DNA of 13,628 nucleotides from an uncultured Eubacteriales bacterium (GTDB lineage Bacteria > Bacillota > Clostridia > Monoglobales > Monoglobaceae). The stretch covers positions 1-13,628 of the forward strand of contig CATVQN010000004.1 in assembly GCA_958346135.1 (NCBI GenBank), in the 5' to 3' direction. Position numbers and translations under genes: made by a program. The notes under the pieces were generated by a model. The model had not been told where the DNA came from. It worked only from the letters and a program-made list of their open reading frames with translations, and searched no databases. Below, in pieces: positions 7,790-13,628 of this stretch (its first letter is position 1; each line of letters starts with the position of its first letter).

Positions 7790-7819
7790 TTGACTTGGCC
7801 GCCGGAATATGATTAGATA
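7790..7819 (+). promoter_or_regulatory. Possible promoter of dusB
   Basis: TTGACT (7790-7795) is a good -35, but the sequence 17-18 bases on (TTAGAT/TAGATA, 7813-7819) matches a -10 only partly. The proB-dusB gap is divergent, so a promoter must lie here. This is the best candidate and it is weak. Confidence 0.4.
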
Positions 7820-7851
7820 TAGATATCATATCTCACCGCAAGGAGATTTCT

Positions 7852-8802
7852 ATGAAAATCGGAACTATAAATCTGGAAAATAACCTGTTTTTAGCGCCCA
7901 TGGCCGGGGTGACCGACAAGGCCTTTCGGATGATTGCCAAGCCTTTCGGTCCTGCACTGATGTACACCGAAATGGTCTCCGGCAAGGGGCTGCACTATCA
8001 CAACAAGCGCACCGAAACACTTCTGGAAGTCACAGAGCAGGAAAAGCCGGTGGCTGCTCAGATTTTCGGTCACGACCCGCAGATTATGGGCGAAATTGCA
8101 AATGGAGCTTTGCGCTACGGCGCCGCGATAATTGACATCAACATGGGCTGTCCCGCTCCTAAAATTGTCAACAACCAAGACGGCTGTGCCTTGATGAAAA
8201 ATCCGACCCTTGCCGGTCAGATTATCCAGGCGGTATGCCGCAGTGTCTCGGTGCCGGTTACGGTAAAGTTTCGTATGGGCTGGGACGATGCCCATATCAA
8301 TGCGGTGGAGTTTGCCAAAATTGCCGAGGCCAGCGGTGCCGCAGCCGTCACAGTGCACGGACGTACCCGTGAGGCCTTTTACAGCGGCACAGCCAACTGG
8401 GACATCATCCGCAATGTCAAAGAATCCGTCAAAATTCCGGTAATCGGAAACGGTGATGTAACCGATGGCGTCTCTGCCAAGGCGCTTTTGGAGCAAACCG
8501 GCTGTGACGGCATCATGATCGGCCGCGCCGCACAGGGAAATCCGTGGATTTTTCAAGAGATTCTGCACTATCTCAAAACAGGGGTTTCGCTCCCTGCCCC
8601 CACTCTCAGAGAACGTCTGGAAACCGCATTGCAGCACCTGTCCCTTTTGGTGGAGTTTAAGGGCGAACACCGAGGTATTCAGGAGGGCCGCAAGCATATG
8701 TCCTGGTATTTGAAGGGGATTCCCGGCTGTGCTCCGGTTCGGGAACGTCTCAACAGAGCCTGCACCTACGAAGAAATGAAAGCAATTTTAGAATCCATCT
8801 AG
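7852..8802 (+). CDS. dusB: tRNA-dihydrouridine synthase (DusB-like)
   Basis: An FMN- and NADPH-dependent enzyme that reduces specific uridines in the tRNA D-loop to dihydrouridine. The 316-residue protein is a TIM barrel opening with LAPMAGVTD. The catalytic cysteine is Cys100 in INMGCPAPK. Lys139 (VTVKFRMGW) and His169 (VTVHGRTRE) are expected FMN or substrate contacts. IGNGDV and MIGRAAQGNPWIF are the phosphate-binding segments. The C-terminal helical domain contains HMSWYLKGIPG. Length and motifs fit bacterial DusB/NifR3. The ribosome binding site AAGGAG lies 8 bases upstream of the ATG. A terminator follows, so the gene is probably monocistronic. Exact target uridine is not deducible here. 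Confidence 0.93.
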   Translation: MKIGTINLENNLFLAPMAGVTDKAFRMIAKPFGPALMYTEMVSGKGLHYHNKRTETLLEVTEQEKPVAAQIFGHDPQIMGEIANGALRYGAAIIDINMGCPAPKIVNNQDGCALMKNPTLAGQIIQAVCRSVSVPVTVKFRMGWDDAHINAVEFAKIAEASGAAAVTVHGRTREAFYSGTANWDIIRNVKESVKIPVIGNGDVTDGVSAKALLEQTGCDGIMIGRAAQGNPWIFQEILHYLKTGVSLPAPTLRERLETALQHLSLLVEFKGEHRGIQEGRKHMSWYLKGIPGCAPVRERLNRACTYEEMKAILESI

Positions 8803-8836
8803 GCAAATACTTCCACCTGAAACAGGAAATAGAAAG

Positions 8837-8867
8837 ACCGCCGTTTTCCGGAGAAACGGCGGTTTTT
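8837..8867 (+). terminator. Rho-independent terminator after dusB
   Basis: ACCGCCGTTT (8837-8846) pairs perfectly with AAACGGCGGT (8854-8863) across a 7-base loop and runs into TTTTT. It lies about 35 bases past the dusB stop. Confidence 0.9.
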
Positions 8868-8900
8868 CGCTTTAGGACAATATAGGGCGGTTTGGGACGA

Positions 8901-8918
8901 AAAAAGTCTTGACTTTTT
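8901..8918. promoter_or_regulatory. Operator-like dyad over the rny -35 element
   Basis: AAAAAGTC (8901-8908) and GACTTTTT (8911-8918) form perfect 8-base arms around TT. The dyad contains the whole -35 hexamer TTGACT (8909-8914). A DNA-binding regulator here would block RNA polymerase. No regulator is known to me for this sequence, and the A and T tracts could make the match partly fortuitous. Confidence 0.35.
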
Positions 8919-8937
8919 ACATAGAACCGTGTAAAAT
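8909..8937 (+). promoter_or_regulatory. rny: Sigma-A promoter of rny
   Basis: TTGACT (8909-8914) and TAAAAT (8932-8937) are 17 bases apart. Transcription near 8944 gives a leader of about 115-120 nt before rny. A second TATACT at 8986-8991 lacks a -35 at usable spacing. Confidence 0.8.
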
Positions 8938-9021
8938 GAAAGATGTGCTTCTATATAAAATTATGCTTTACACTTTGATCTGTCTTATACTATGTATTTT
9001 ATTCTAAAATGTTCTACCGGG

Positions 9022-9038
9022 GCACTCTTTATGAGTGC
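9022..9038 (+). other. Small hairpin in the rny leader
   Basis: GCACTC (9022-9027) pairs with GAGTGC (9033-9038) around a TTTAT loop, then TACTTTT follows. It ends 12 bases before the Shine-Dalgarno. It resembles a weak attenuator or an mRNA-stability hairpin; the stem is only 6 bp. Confidence 0.4.
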
Positions 9039-9050
9039 TACTTTTGAATT

Positions 9051-9067
9051 AGGAGGTGTTAGAAATA
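9051..9067 (+). promoter_or_regulatory. rny: rny Shine-Dalgarno and ambiguous start codon
   Basis: AGGAGGTG (9051-9058) is an 8-base match to the usual 16S rRNA 3' end. The only canonical start near it, GTG at 9056, is inside this match. The in-frame codon at the normal distance (8 bases after AGGAGG) is ATA at 9065. Confidence 0.6.
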
Positions 9068-10636
9068 AACACAATTAGCATCATTGTCATTGTTGCTTTG
9101 GCCGTAATTGCCGTTGTTGGTGCATTTGCCGCCTTCAAATATGGATATTCCTACCGTAAAAAGTTTGCGGAACTGAAGATTGGCAGCGCCGAAGAAGAGG
9201 CAAAGCGGATTCTTGACGCAGCAATGGAACAATCCGAAAAAGACGCAGACAATATTAAAAAAGAAAAACTTTTAGAGGCAAAAGAGGAAATACATAAATT
9301 AAGAAGTGAATTAGACAAAGAAATTAAAGACCGCCGAAATGACCTTCAACGTCAAGAGAGAAGAGTACAGCAAAAAGAAGATACCATTGACAAAAAGACG
9401 CAAATGCTGGAGAGCAAGGAAGAACAAATCCAGCGTAAATCCGATGAAATCGAAGAACTCCAGGCAGAGGTAAACCGTGTGAAGGGCCTGCAACTGGCAC
9501 AGCTGGAGAAAATTGCGTCCTTCAGTGTGGCACAAGCTAAGGAATACCTGCTCAAACAGGTAGAAGATGACGTAGTTCACGAGAAGGCTGTTTTGATTAA
9601 AAACATCGAGGCACAGGCCAAGGAGGAAGCCGAAACCAAAGCGCGTCAGATCATTACCGGCGCAATCCAGCGCTGTGCAGTCGATCAGGTAACCGAGACC
9701 ACCGTTTCGGTGGTGCAGCTGCCTAACGATGAGATGAAAGGACGGATTATCGGCCGAGAAGGTCGAAATATCCGCACCATCGAAACCCTGACCGGGGTTG
9801 ACCTGATTATTGACGATACCCCGGAGGCCGTTATACTCTCCGGTTTTGATCCGGTTCGCCGCGAGATTGCCCGGCGCTCTCTGGAAAAATTGATTGTGGA
9901 TGGGCGCATTCATCCCGGCCGTATTGAGGAAATGGTTGAAAAATCCACTAAAGAAGTGGATAATATTATCAAGCAAGAAGGAGAACGGGCCGCATTTGAA
10001 ACCCACGTTCACGGTCTGCATCCGGAACTGGTTCGGCTACTGGGTCGCCTGAAATACAGAACCAGCTACGGTCAGAATGTTCTGCAGCACTCCATTGAGG
10101 TTGCTCACCTGGCCGGGTTGATGGCCGGAGAGCTGGGCGCCGATGTCACATTGGCAAAGCGTGCCGGTCTGTTGCACGATATCGGAAAGGCCATCGATCA
10201 TGAGGTAGAGGGTTCCCACGTTACCATCGGCGGTGATGTTGCAAAGAAGTATAAAGAAAACGATAAGGTTGTACACGCCATTTTGGCGCATCACGGCGAT
10301 ATTGAGCCAAAGACCATTGAGGCTTGTCTGGTACAGGCGGCCGACGGCATTTCCGCCGCTCGTCCCGGTGCACGCCGTGAAAACCTGGAATCCTACATCA
10401 AGCGTCTGGAACAGTTGGAGGAAATTGCAAACTCCTTTAAGGGTGTGGAACGTTCTTATGCCATCCAGGCCGGCCGTGAAGTTCGTATTATGGTGAAATC
10501 CGATGCCGTAAACGATGACGAAACCATCTTGATGGCAAAAGAAATGGCAAAACAGATCGAGGACAGTATGGAATACCCCGGTCAGATTAAGGTTAACGTC
10601 ATTCGTGAACTTCGCGCTGTTGAATACGCAAAATAA
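9056..10636 (+). CDS. rny: Ribonuclease Y
   Basis: RNase Y is the membrane-anchored endoribonuclease that starts mRNA decay in many Bacillota. Counting from the GTG at 9056 the product is 526 residues. It has an N-terminal membrane segment (about 6-27), a long charged coiled coil (about 35-200), a KH RNA-binding domain with RIIGREGRNIR at 230-240, and an HD phosphodiesterase domain. HD is His374-Asp375 in LLHDIGKA, with LQHSIEVAHL upstream and ILAHHGD downstream. The C-terminus IKVNVIRELRAVEYAK is typical, and length fits the family. The stop codon TAG at 9050 rules out an upstream start. The GTG overlaps the Shine-Dalgarno, so translation may begin at ATA 9065 (MNTISIIVIV, 523 residues) or the base may be an error. 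Monocistronic, with its own promoter and terminator. Confidence 0.95.
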   Translation: MLEINTISIIVIVALAVIAVVGAFAAFKYGYSYRKKFAELKIGSAEEEAKRILDAAMEQSEKDADNIKKEKLLEAKEEIHKLRSELDKEIKDRRNDLQRQERRVQQKEDTIDKKTQMLESKEEQIQRKSDEIEELQAEVNRVKGLQLAQLEKIASFSVAQAKEYLLKQVEDDVVHEKAVLIKNIEAQAKEEAETKARQIITGAIQRCAVDQVTETTVSVVQLPNDEMKGRIIGREGRNIRTIETLTGVDLIIDDTPEAVILSGFDPVRREIARRSLEKLIVDGRIHPGRIEEMVEKSTKEVDNIIKQEGERAAFETHVHGLHPELVRLLGRLKYRTSYGQNVLQHSIEVAHLAGLMAGELGADVTLAKRAGLLHDIGKAIDHEVEGSHVTIGGDVAKKYKENDKVVHAILAHHGDIEPKTIEACLVQAADGISAARPGARRENLESYIKRLEQLEEIANSFKGVERSYAIQAGREVRIMVKSDAVNDDETILMAKEMAKQIEDSMEYPGQIKVNVIRELRAVEYAK

Positions 10637-10649
10637 GCTCTGCATATGC

Positions 10650-10680
10650 AAAGCCGGGAATCCACATGATTCCCGGCTTT
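10650..10680 (+). terminator. Terminator after rny
   Basis: AAAGCCGGGAAT (10650-10661) pairs perfectly with ATTCCCGGCTTT (10669-10680) around a 7-base loop. The T-run is short (TTT then GATTAC). Termination may be incomplete, allowing read-through into the YbaK-family gene, which has no clear promoter of its own. Confidence 0.75.
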
Positions 10681-10716
10681 GATTACGAGGAAATCTTTTT
10701 ATAAGGAGAACATACT

Positions 10717-11196
10717 ATGGCAATCGGCAAAGTAAAAGAATACTTCAAGCAATACGGCATGGACTGCCGCATACAGGAATTTGATATGTCCAGCGCAACG
10801 GTAGAGCTGGCCGCCCAGGCATTACATTGCGCACCCTGCAGGATTGCAAAGACCCTTTCCTTTGCAGTAAACCAAAGTCCGATTTTGATTGTTACAGCCG
10901 GCGATGCAAAAATCGATAATCCCAAATACAAAGCACAGTTTGGAACAAAAGCCAAGATGCTTACACCGGAAGAAACCGCAGTGCAGATTGGTCACGAAGT
11001 CGGCGGGGTTTGTCCGTTTGCTGTCAATGACGGTGTAACCATTTATTTAGATATATCACTGAAAAGATTCGATACCGTATTTCCTGCCTGCGGAAGCAGT
11101 AACAGCGCAATTGAACTGACAATGGAAGAGCTGGAACGTTATTCCTCCTTCTCCTCCTGGATTGATGTGTGTAAGGGATGGAATGAAAACAAATAG
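10717..11196 (+). CDS. YbaK/ProX-family aminoacyl-tRNA deacylase-like protein
   Basis: A 159-residue protein of the YbaK / prolyl-tRNA synthetase-associated domain family. Members hydrolyse mischarged tRNAs in trans (for example Cys-tRNA-Pro or Ala-tRNA-Pro). Lys45 in CRIAKTLSFA is at the conserved catalytic-site lysine position. GDAKIDNPKYKAQFG, GGVCPFAVNDGV and VFPACGSSNSAIELT are characteristic of this subfamily. The single domain fills the protein. AAGGAG lies 8 bases before the ATG. The gene starts 80 bases after rny and may rely on read-through from it. The substrate specificity cannot be assigned from sequence alone. Confidence 0.85.
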   Translation: MAIGKVKEYFKQYGMDCRIQEFDMSSATVELAAQALHCAPCRIAKTLSFAVNQSPILIVTAGDAKIDNPKYKAQFGTKAKMLTPEETAVQIGHEVGGVCPFAVNDGVTIYLDISLKRFDTVFPACGSSNSAIELTMEELERYSSFSSWIDVCKGWNENK

Positions 11197-11197
11197 T

Positions 11198-11256
11198 AAA
11201 ATGAAAGGATGCGGGTAAAACGATTGGAAAAATCGAATTGCCCGCCTTTTTCATTT
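11198..11256. terminator. Shared terminator between the YbaK-family gene and truA
   Basis: A long imperfect hairpin is built from three stacked stems: AAATGAAA (11199-11206) with TTTCATTT (11249-11256), GCGGGTAA (11211-11218) with TTGCCCGC (11238-11245, one G-T pair), and CGATT (11221-11225) with AATCG (11231-11235). T-rich tracts flank the GC core on both strands. It should stop transcription from both convergent genes and touches the first base of the truA stop codon. Confidence 0.8.
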
Positions 11257-11993
11257 CAGTATTCCACGTTCATCAGCATCAGCCCCTGCGCCGGCATGGT
11301 CTCGCCGGCCAGACTGCGCTCACCGCTCTCCAGCAGCTGCCGCATACTCTCCGGGCTGCGTTTTCCACTCCCCACCTCGCAAAGAGTCCCCACCAAAATC
11401 CGCACCATGTGATGCAAAAACCCGCTGCCGCAGACAATGAATCGAACCTCTCCCTCATATTCCTCAATGTCTAATTGATACAGTGTTCTGACCGTGGATT
11501 TTTTCATCCTCTTATTGGCACAAAAAGCACAAAAATCATGCCTGCCAAGGAGAAACTTTGCCGCTTTGCGCATAACGTCTGTATCCAGCGGCTCCGGATA
11601 CTCGGCCATATACCGCCGCTCAAACACCTTCGGAATCTCCCCGGTTTTCAAACGGTATTGATAGGTCTTTCGTTTTACATTCAACCGACTGTGAAACCGC
11701 AAAGGCGCCTGGGTAACAGATATTACCCCAATGTCCTCCGGCAGATAGGTATTCAAATAGCGCATGACCTCCTGCGGTTCCGGTTCAGTCGCAAGATAAA
11801 AGTTGGCCGTCTGTCCCGCCGCATGGGTCCCTGCATCGGTTCTCCCCGAGCCGATGACCTCCACCGGACGCCCATCCAGTCTGCTCAGTACATTTTCCAG
11901 CTTCTCCTGGATGGTGTTGGCGGCATTGCCCTGTCGCTGCCAGCCATGATAACGGGTTCCCTCGTACTGCACAACCATCTTATAATTTCTCAT
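11256..11993 (-). CDS. truA: tRNA pseudouridine synthase A
   Basis: TruA converts uridines 38-40 of the tRNA anticodon arm to pseudouridine. The 245-residue protein opens with VVQYEGTRYHGWQRQ. The catalytic aspartate is Asp53 in GSGRTDAGTHA. Further family segments are RFHSRLNVKRKTYQYRL, GRHDFCAFC and GSGFLHHMVRILVGTL. Length is normal for the family. On the minus strand AAGGGAG lies 7 bases before the ATG and overlaps the stop codon of the upstream small gene, with only 13 bases between the two genes. This implies translational coupling. Last gene of a probable three-gene operon. Confidence 0.95.
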   Translation of the reverse strand: MRNYKMVVQYEGTRYHGWQRQGNAANTIQEKLENVLSRLDGRPVEVIGSGRTDAGTHAAGQTANFYLATEPEPQEVMRYLNTYLPEDIGVISVTQAPLRFHSRLNVKRKTYQYRLKTGEIPKVFERRYMAEYPEPLDTDVMRKAAKFLLGRHDFCAFCANKRMKKSTVRTLYQLDIEEYEGEVRFIVCGSGFLHHMVRILVGTLCEVGSGKRSPESMRQLLESGERSLAGETMPAQGLMLMNVEY

Positions 11994-12006
11994 TGGTACG
12001 CTCCCT

Positions 12007-12354
12007 TCAACCCATACAGCGCTCTAACAGATCTGCTGTATATCTTTGATATTCCGCCGGCGTCATGACGTGGAGAAAGTCATATTCCGCCTCCAAATAC
12101 CGGAGAATCTCCTCGGTATCGTCCGTCGATCCCAGATCGATCACGATCAGCTCCTCCCGGACGTCCTCCCATGCCAGCGACCGCACCATTCCCTCTACCG
12201 AGTCCTCACAGTCACGAACCCCGATCACCCGATGGACATAGGCCGGACGGCAGCCGCATCTGGCACGGACGGAAAACAGCCCCTTTGCAATCAGCTGCAA
12301 AATTCCATAAATAGCAAAAAACGACAAAATTACGGCAATTGCGACACCCATCAT
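12007..12354 (-). CDS. Small membrane-anchored protein with a partial glycosyltransferase-2-like domain
   Basis: Function unknown. The 115-residue product has one N-terminal membrane segment (about residues 3-24), a short basic linker with two Cys, then a region like the first third of a family-2 glycosyltransferase. HRVIGVRDCEDSVEGMVRSL resembles the opening strand and helix, and ELIVIDLGSTDDTEEIL (68-84) resembles the nucleotide-binding DDGSTDDT segment, with Leu replacing the second Asp. The protein ends before any DXD metal site or acceptor domain, so it is unlikely to be an active transferase by itself. I place the start at 12354 because AAGGGG lies 5 bases upstream. The ATG at 12369 has no ribosome binding site and lies inside a hairpin. 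It sits between the HD-domain gene and truA on the same strand. Confidence 0.7.
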   Translation of the reverse strand: MMGVAIAVILSFFAIYGILQLIAKGLFSVRARCGCRPAYVHRVIGVRDCEDSVEGMVRSLAWEDVREELIVIDLGSTDDTEEILRYLEAEYDFLHVMTPAEYQRYTADLLERCMG

Positions 12355-12361
12355 AACACCC

Positions 12362-12399
12362 CTTTGCATAAAAAGAATCTACTGTTATTTTATGCAAAG
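12362..12399 (-). other. Perfect inverted repeat before the small gene, touching its Shine-Dalgarno
   Basis: CTTTGCATAAAA (12362-12373) and TTTTATGCAAAG (12388-12399) are perfect 12-bp arms around a 14-base loop. On the minus strand the 3' arm ends in AAAG, the first part of the AAAGGGG ribosome binding site. It lies 20 bases past the HD-gene stop. It is AT-rich without a T-tail, so it looks less like a terminator than a structure that could limit translation. Confidence 0.55.
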
Positions 12400-12418
12400 A
12401 GGCCAATATGGTTCTGGA

Positions 12419-13600
12419 TTAAATTCTGAAATAGTCAAACAAGCATCCAAAATCAATCCCACCGATACAGGTATTTTTATACTGGGCACAAAGTCCCCTG
12501 TTTGCCCCTTGGAGCGTATGGGAGGTAACACCGCAGGTATGAGATACATACGTTTCAATACAGGCCGCCAAATGGTCGCAGCCCCGAATCAGCTTTCCGT
12601 CTACCGCCATAAACTCATCCCGATTATACTTAAGATTAACCTCATCGGGATCGGTTATGGTCACGGCTTCGTTTAAAATAATTTTGTTCTCAAATTCATC
12701 ATTGGTATAATAGGCAAGCTCCTGCTGCCATTGCGCAGGAATCAAAGGATACAGCACTCGTTCCATCTGCTCCTGCTCAATTTCCTTAATCAAAGCATCC
12801 AGACCCTCGACGGAATTCTTTACAGGCGAAACAATATCCCGGGTCAGCACCTCGGGAATGTCATGAAACAGGCCGCCGAGAAAGTTATTTTTGGCTCGCT
12901 GCGGACAAGCGCCGATTTCACAGGAGCAAAAATAGGACAGCACCGCTACAATCAGCATATGTCCGATAACTGAGGTCTCAGGAATCCGCGGCGATCTGGA
13001 CCAGCGCTGCTGAAATCGCAGCTCACCCAGCAGGTCCGTAAATCCCTGATAATTTTTATTTTGCATAAAAGCCGAAAAACACTCCAGCTTTTCCAAATCC
13101 TGCAGCTTACTGTCAATTTCGTGGCGGGTATTTTCAATACCGTAGTAGCTGCGACACATATCATAGATAATCCCAAACTCCCACTTCGTTGCCAGATAAT
13201 GTGCTCCCTCCAGCACCCGTTTTTCCCGCGCGCTGTACTCCTCTCGGGTAAAATACTCCGTAAACCGCTCTGCAAATCCACCCGGAATCGACTGGATTTC
13301 CGGAAGAATCTCCTGAATCGCCCAAGCGTTAAGCTCTCTTCCCTTCTCCTTCATGAGCCGGTGAAAAATCGGCGGCTTAATATCCGTCAGAACCAACCTG
13401 TGTAAAAATTCAAAAATGCCGCCCTCAATCAGCCGAATCCAATCAATCTGTAAGTCCAGCTTTCCAAGCACATAGGCACAGATCATTTTATGCGACTGCT
13501 TATCAAGCTCAGTAAATCCCCGCGAGGGACGAATGTGATCGTTCCAACGCTCAATGGACGCCGCATCAAAAATAAATTCAATCAATGATTTTCGTATCAT
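12419..13600 (-). CDS. Duplicated HD-domain protein (YfbR-like phosphohydrolase in its C-terminal half)
   Basis: A 393-residue predicted soluble protein with two HD-type halves. The C-terminal half matches the 5'-deoxynucleotidase YfbR pattern: Arg199-Trp200, His214, His246-Asp247, Glu250, Asp255 and probably Asp342 (LIRGCDHLAACIE). The segment FHDIPEVLTRDIVSPVK has the spacing of the metal and catalytic residues in that family. The N-terminal half keeps Arg18-Trp19, His37 and Asp73, but the HD pair is replaced by Glu64-Phe65 and the final Asp by His134, so it should not bind metal. The likely activity is phosphate removal from a nucleotide, but the substrate is unknown. AAAGGAAG lies 9 bases before the ATG. 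It appears to be the first gene of an operon with the small GT2-like gene and truA; its promoter is beyond or at the window edge. Confidence 0.75.
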   Translation of the reverse strand: MIRKSLIEFIFDAASIERWNDHIRPSRGFTELDKQSHKMICAYVLGKLDLQIDWIRLIEGGIFEFLHRLVLTDIKPPIFHRLMKEKGRELNAWAIQEILPEIQSIPGGFAERFTEYFTREEYSAREKRVLEGAHYLATKWEFGIIYDMCRSYYGIENTRHEIDSKLQDLEKLECFSAFMQNKNYQGFTDLLGELRFQQRWSRSPRIPETSVIGHMLIVAVLSYFCSCEIGACPQRAKNNFLGGLFHDIPEVLTRDIVSPVKNSVEGLDALIKEIEQEQMERVLYPLIPAQWQQELAYYTNDEFENKIILNEAVTITDPDEVNLKYNRDEFMAVDGKLIRGCDHLAACIETYVSHTCGVTSHTLQGANRGLCAQYKNTCIGGIDFGCLFDYFRI

Positions 13601-13628
13601 GACTTTCCGCTTCCTTTCGCATACACGC

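Noticed and set aside
7891..8697. Long open frame antisense to dusB (268 codons)
   Set aside because: It is a shadow of the dusB reading frame, with no ribosome binding site or recognisable protein family.
9311..10021. Long open frame antisense to rny (236 codons)
   Set aside because: It mirrors the coiled-coil and KH coding sequence and has no independent gene signals.
10679..10705. TTGATT / TATAAG as a promoter for the YbaK-family gene
   Set aside because: Spacing is 15 bases and the -10 overlaps the ribosome binding site, so the transcript would lack its Shine-Dalgarno.
12355..12369. Upstream ATG for the small GT2-like gene
   Set aside because: It lies in the hairpin arm and lacks a ribosome binding site. 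Using it would put AAGGGG inside the gene.
1..13628. CRISPR array, insertion sequence, tRNA or prophage signals
   Set aside because: No direct repeats with regular spacers, transposase motifs, terminal inverted repeats or cloverleaf-like sequences were seen on reading both strands.

Overview
The window looks like chromosomal DNA from an anaerobic member of the Clostridia (Bacillota) of moderate GC. The evidence is a six-gene Rnf cluster in the order C-D-G-E-A-B seen in clostridia, RNase Y, strong AGGAGG-type ribosome binding sites, and consensus sigma-A promoters. The genus cannot be fixed from the sequence. No mobile element, tRNA, rRNA or CRISPR array was seen, and the content is mostly core or housekeeping.

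Layout. (1) 38-1431, minus strand: a CPA2-type cation/proton antiporter with its own terminator. (2) 1432-1857: a 426-base divergent intergenic region holding the rnf promoter (TTGACA-N17-TATACT) and a structured leader of about 95 nt. (3) 1858-6880, plus strand: rnfCDGEAB, a membrane-bound ferredoxin:NAD+ oxidoreductase that builds a Na+ or H+ gradient. A 15-bp bidirectional terminator closes it. (4) 6936-7715, minus strand: a short, PUA-less glutamate 5-kinase (proB) with a consensus promoter. (5) 7852-8802, plus strand: a dusB-like tRNA-dihydrouridine synthase with terminator. (6) 8909-10636, plus strand: rny (RNase Y) behind a strong promoter and a leader of about 120 nt. (7) 10717-11196, plus strand: a YbaK-family aminoacyl-tRNA deacylase-like protein. 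(8) 11256-13600, minus strand: a three-gene run in transcription order, with a duplicated HD-domain protein, a small membrane-anchored protein carrying a glycosyltransferase-2-like half domain, and truA. It converges on the YbaK gene at a shared hairpin terminator.

How the parts fit. Rnf couples ferredoxin oxidation to ion pumping, and the divergent antiporter could exchange Na+ and H+ using that gradient (inference). The right half is rich in RNA functions: DusB, RNase Y, a tRNA-editing-like protein and TruA.

The observations most worth a second look are these. The rny start region has its only canonical start codon (GTG) inside the Shine-Dalgarno, with an ATA codon at ideal spacing. The HD protein is a tandem duplication whose N-terminal copy has lost its metal ligands. 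The small TM plus half-GT2 protein sits directly upstream of truA and appears translationally coupled to it. I found no convincing wholly new multi-gene system.
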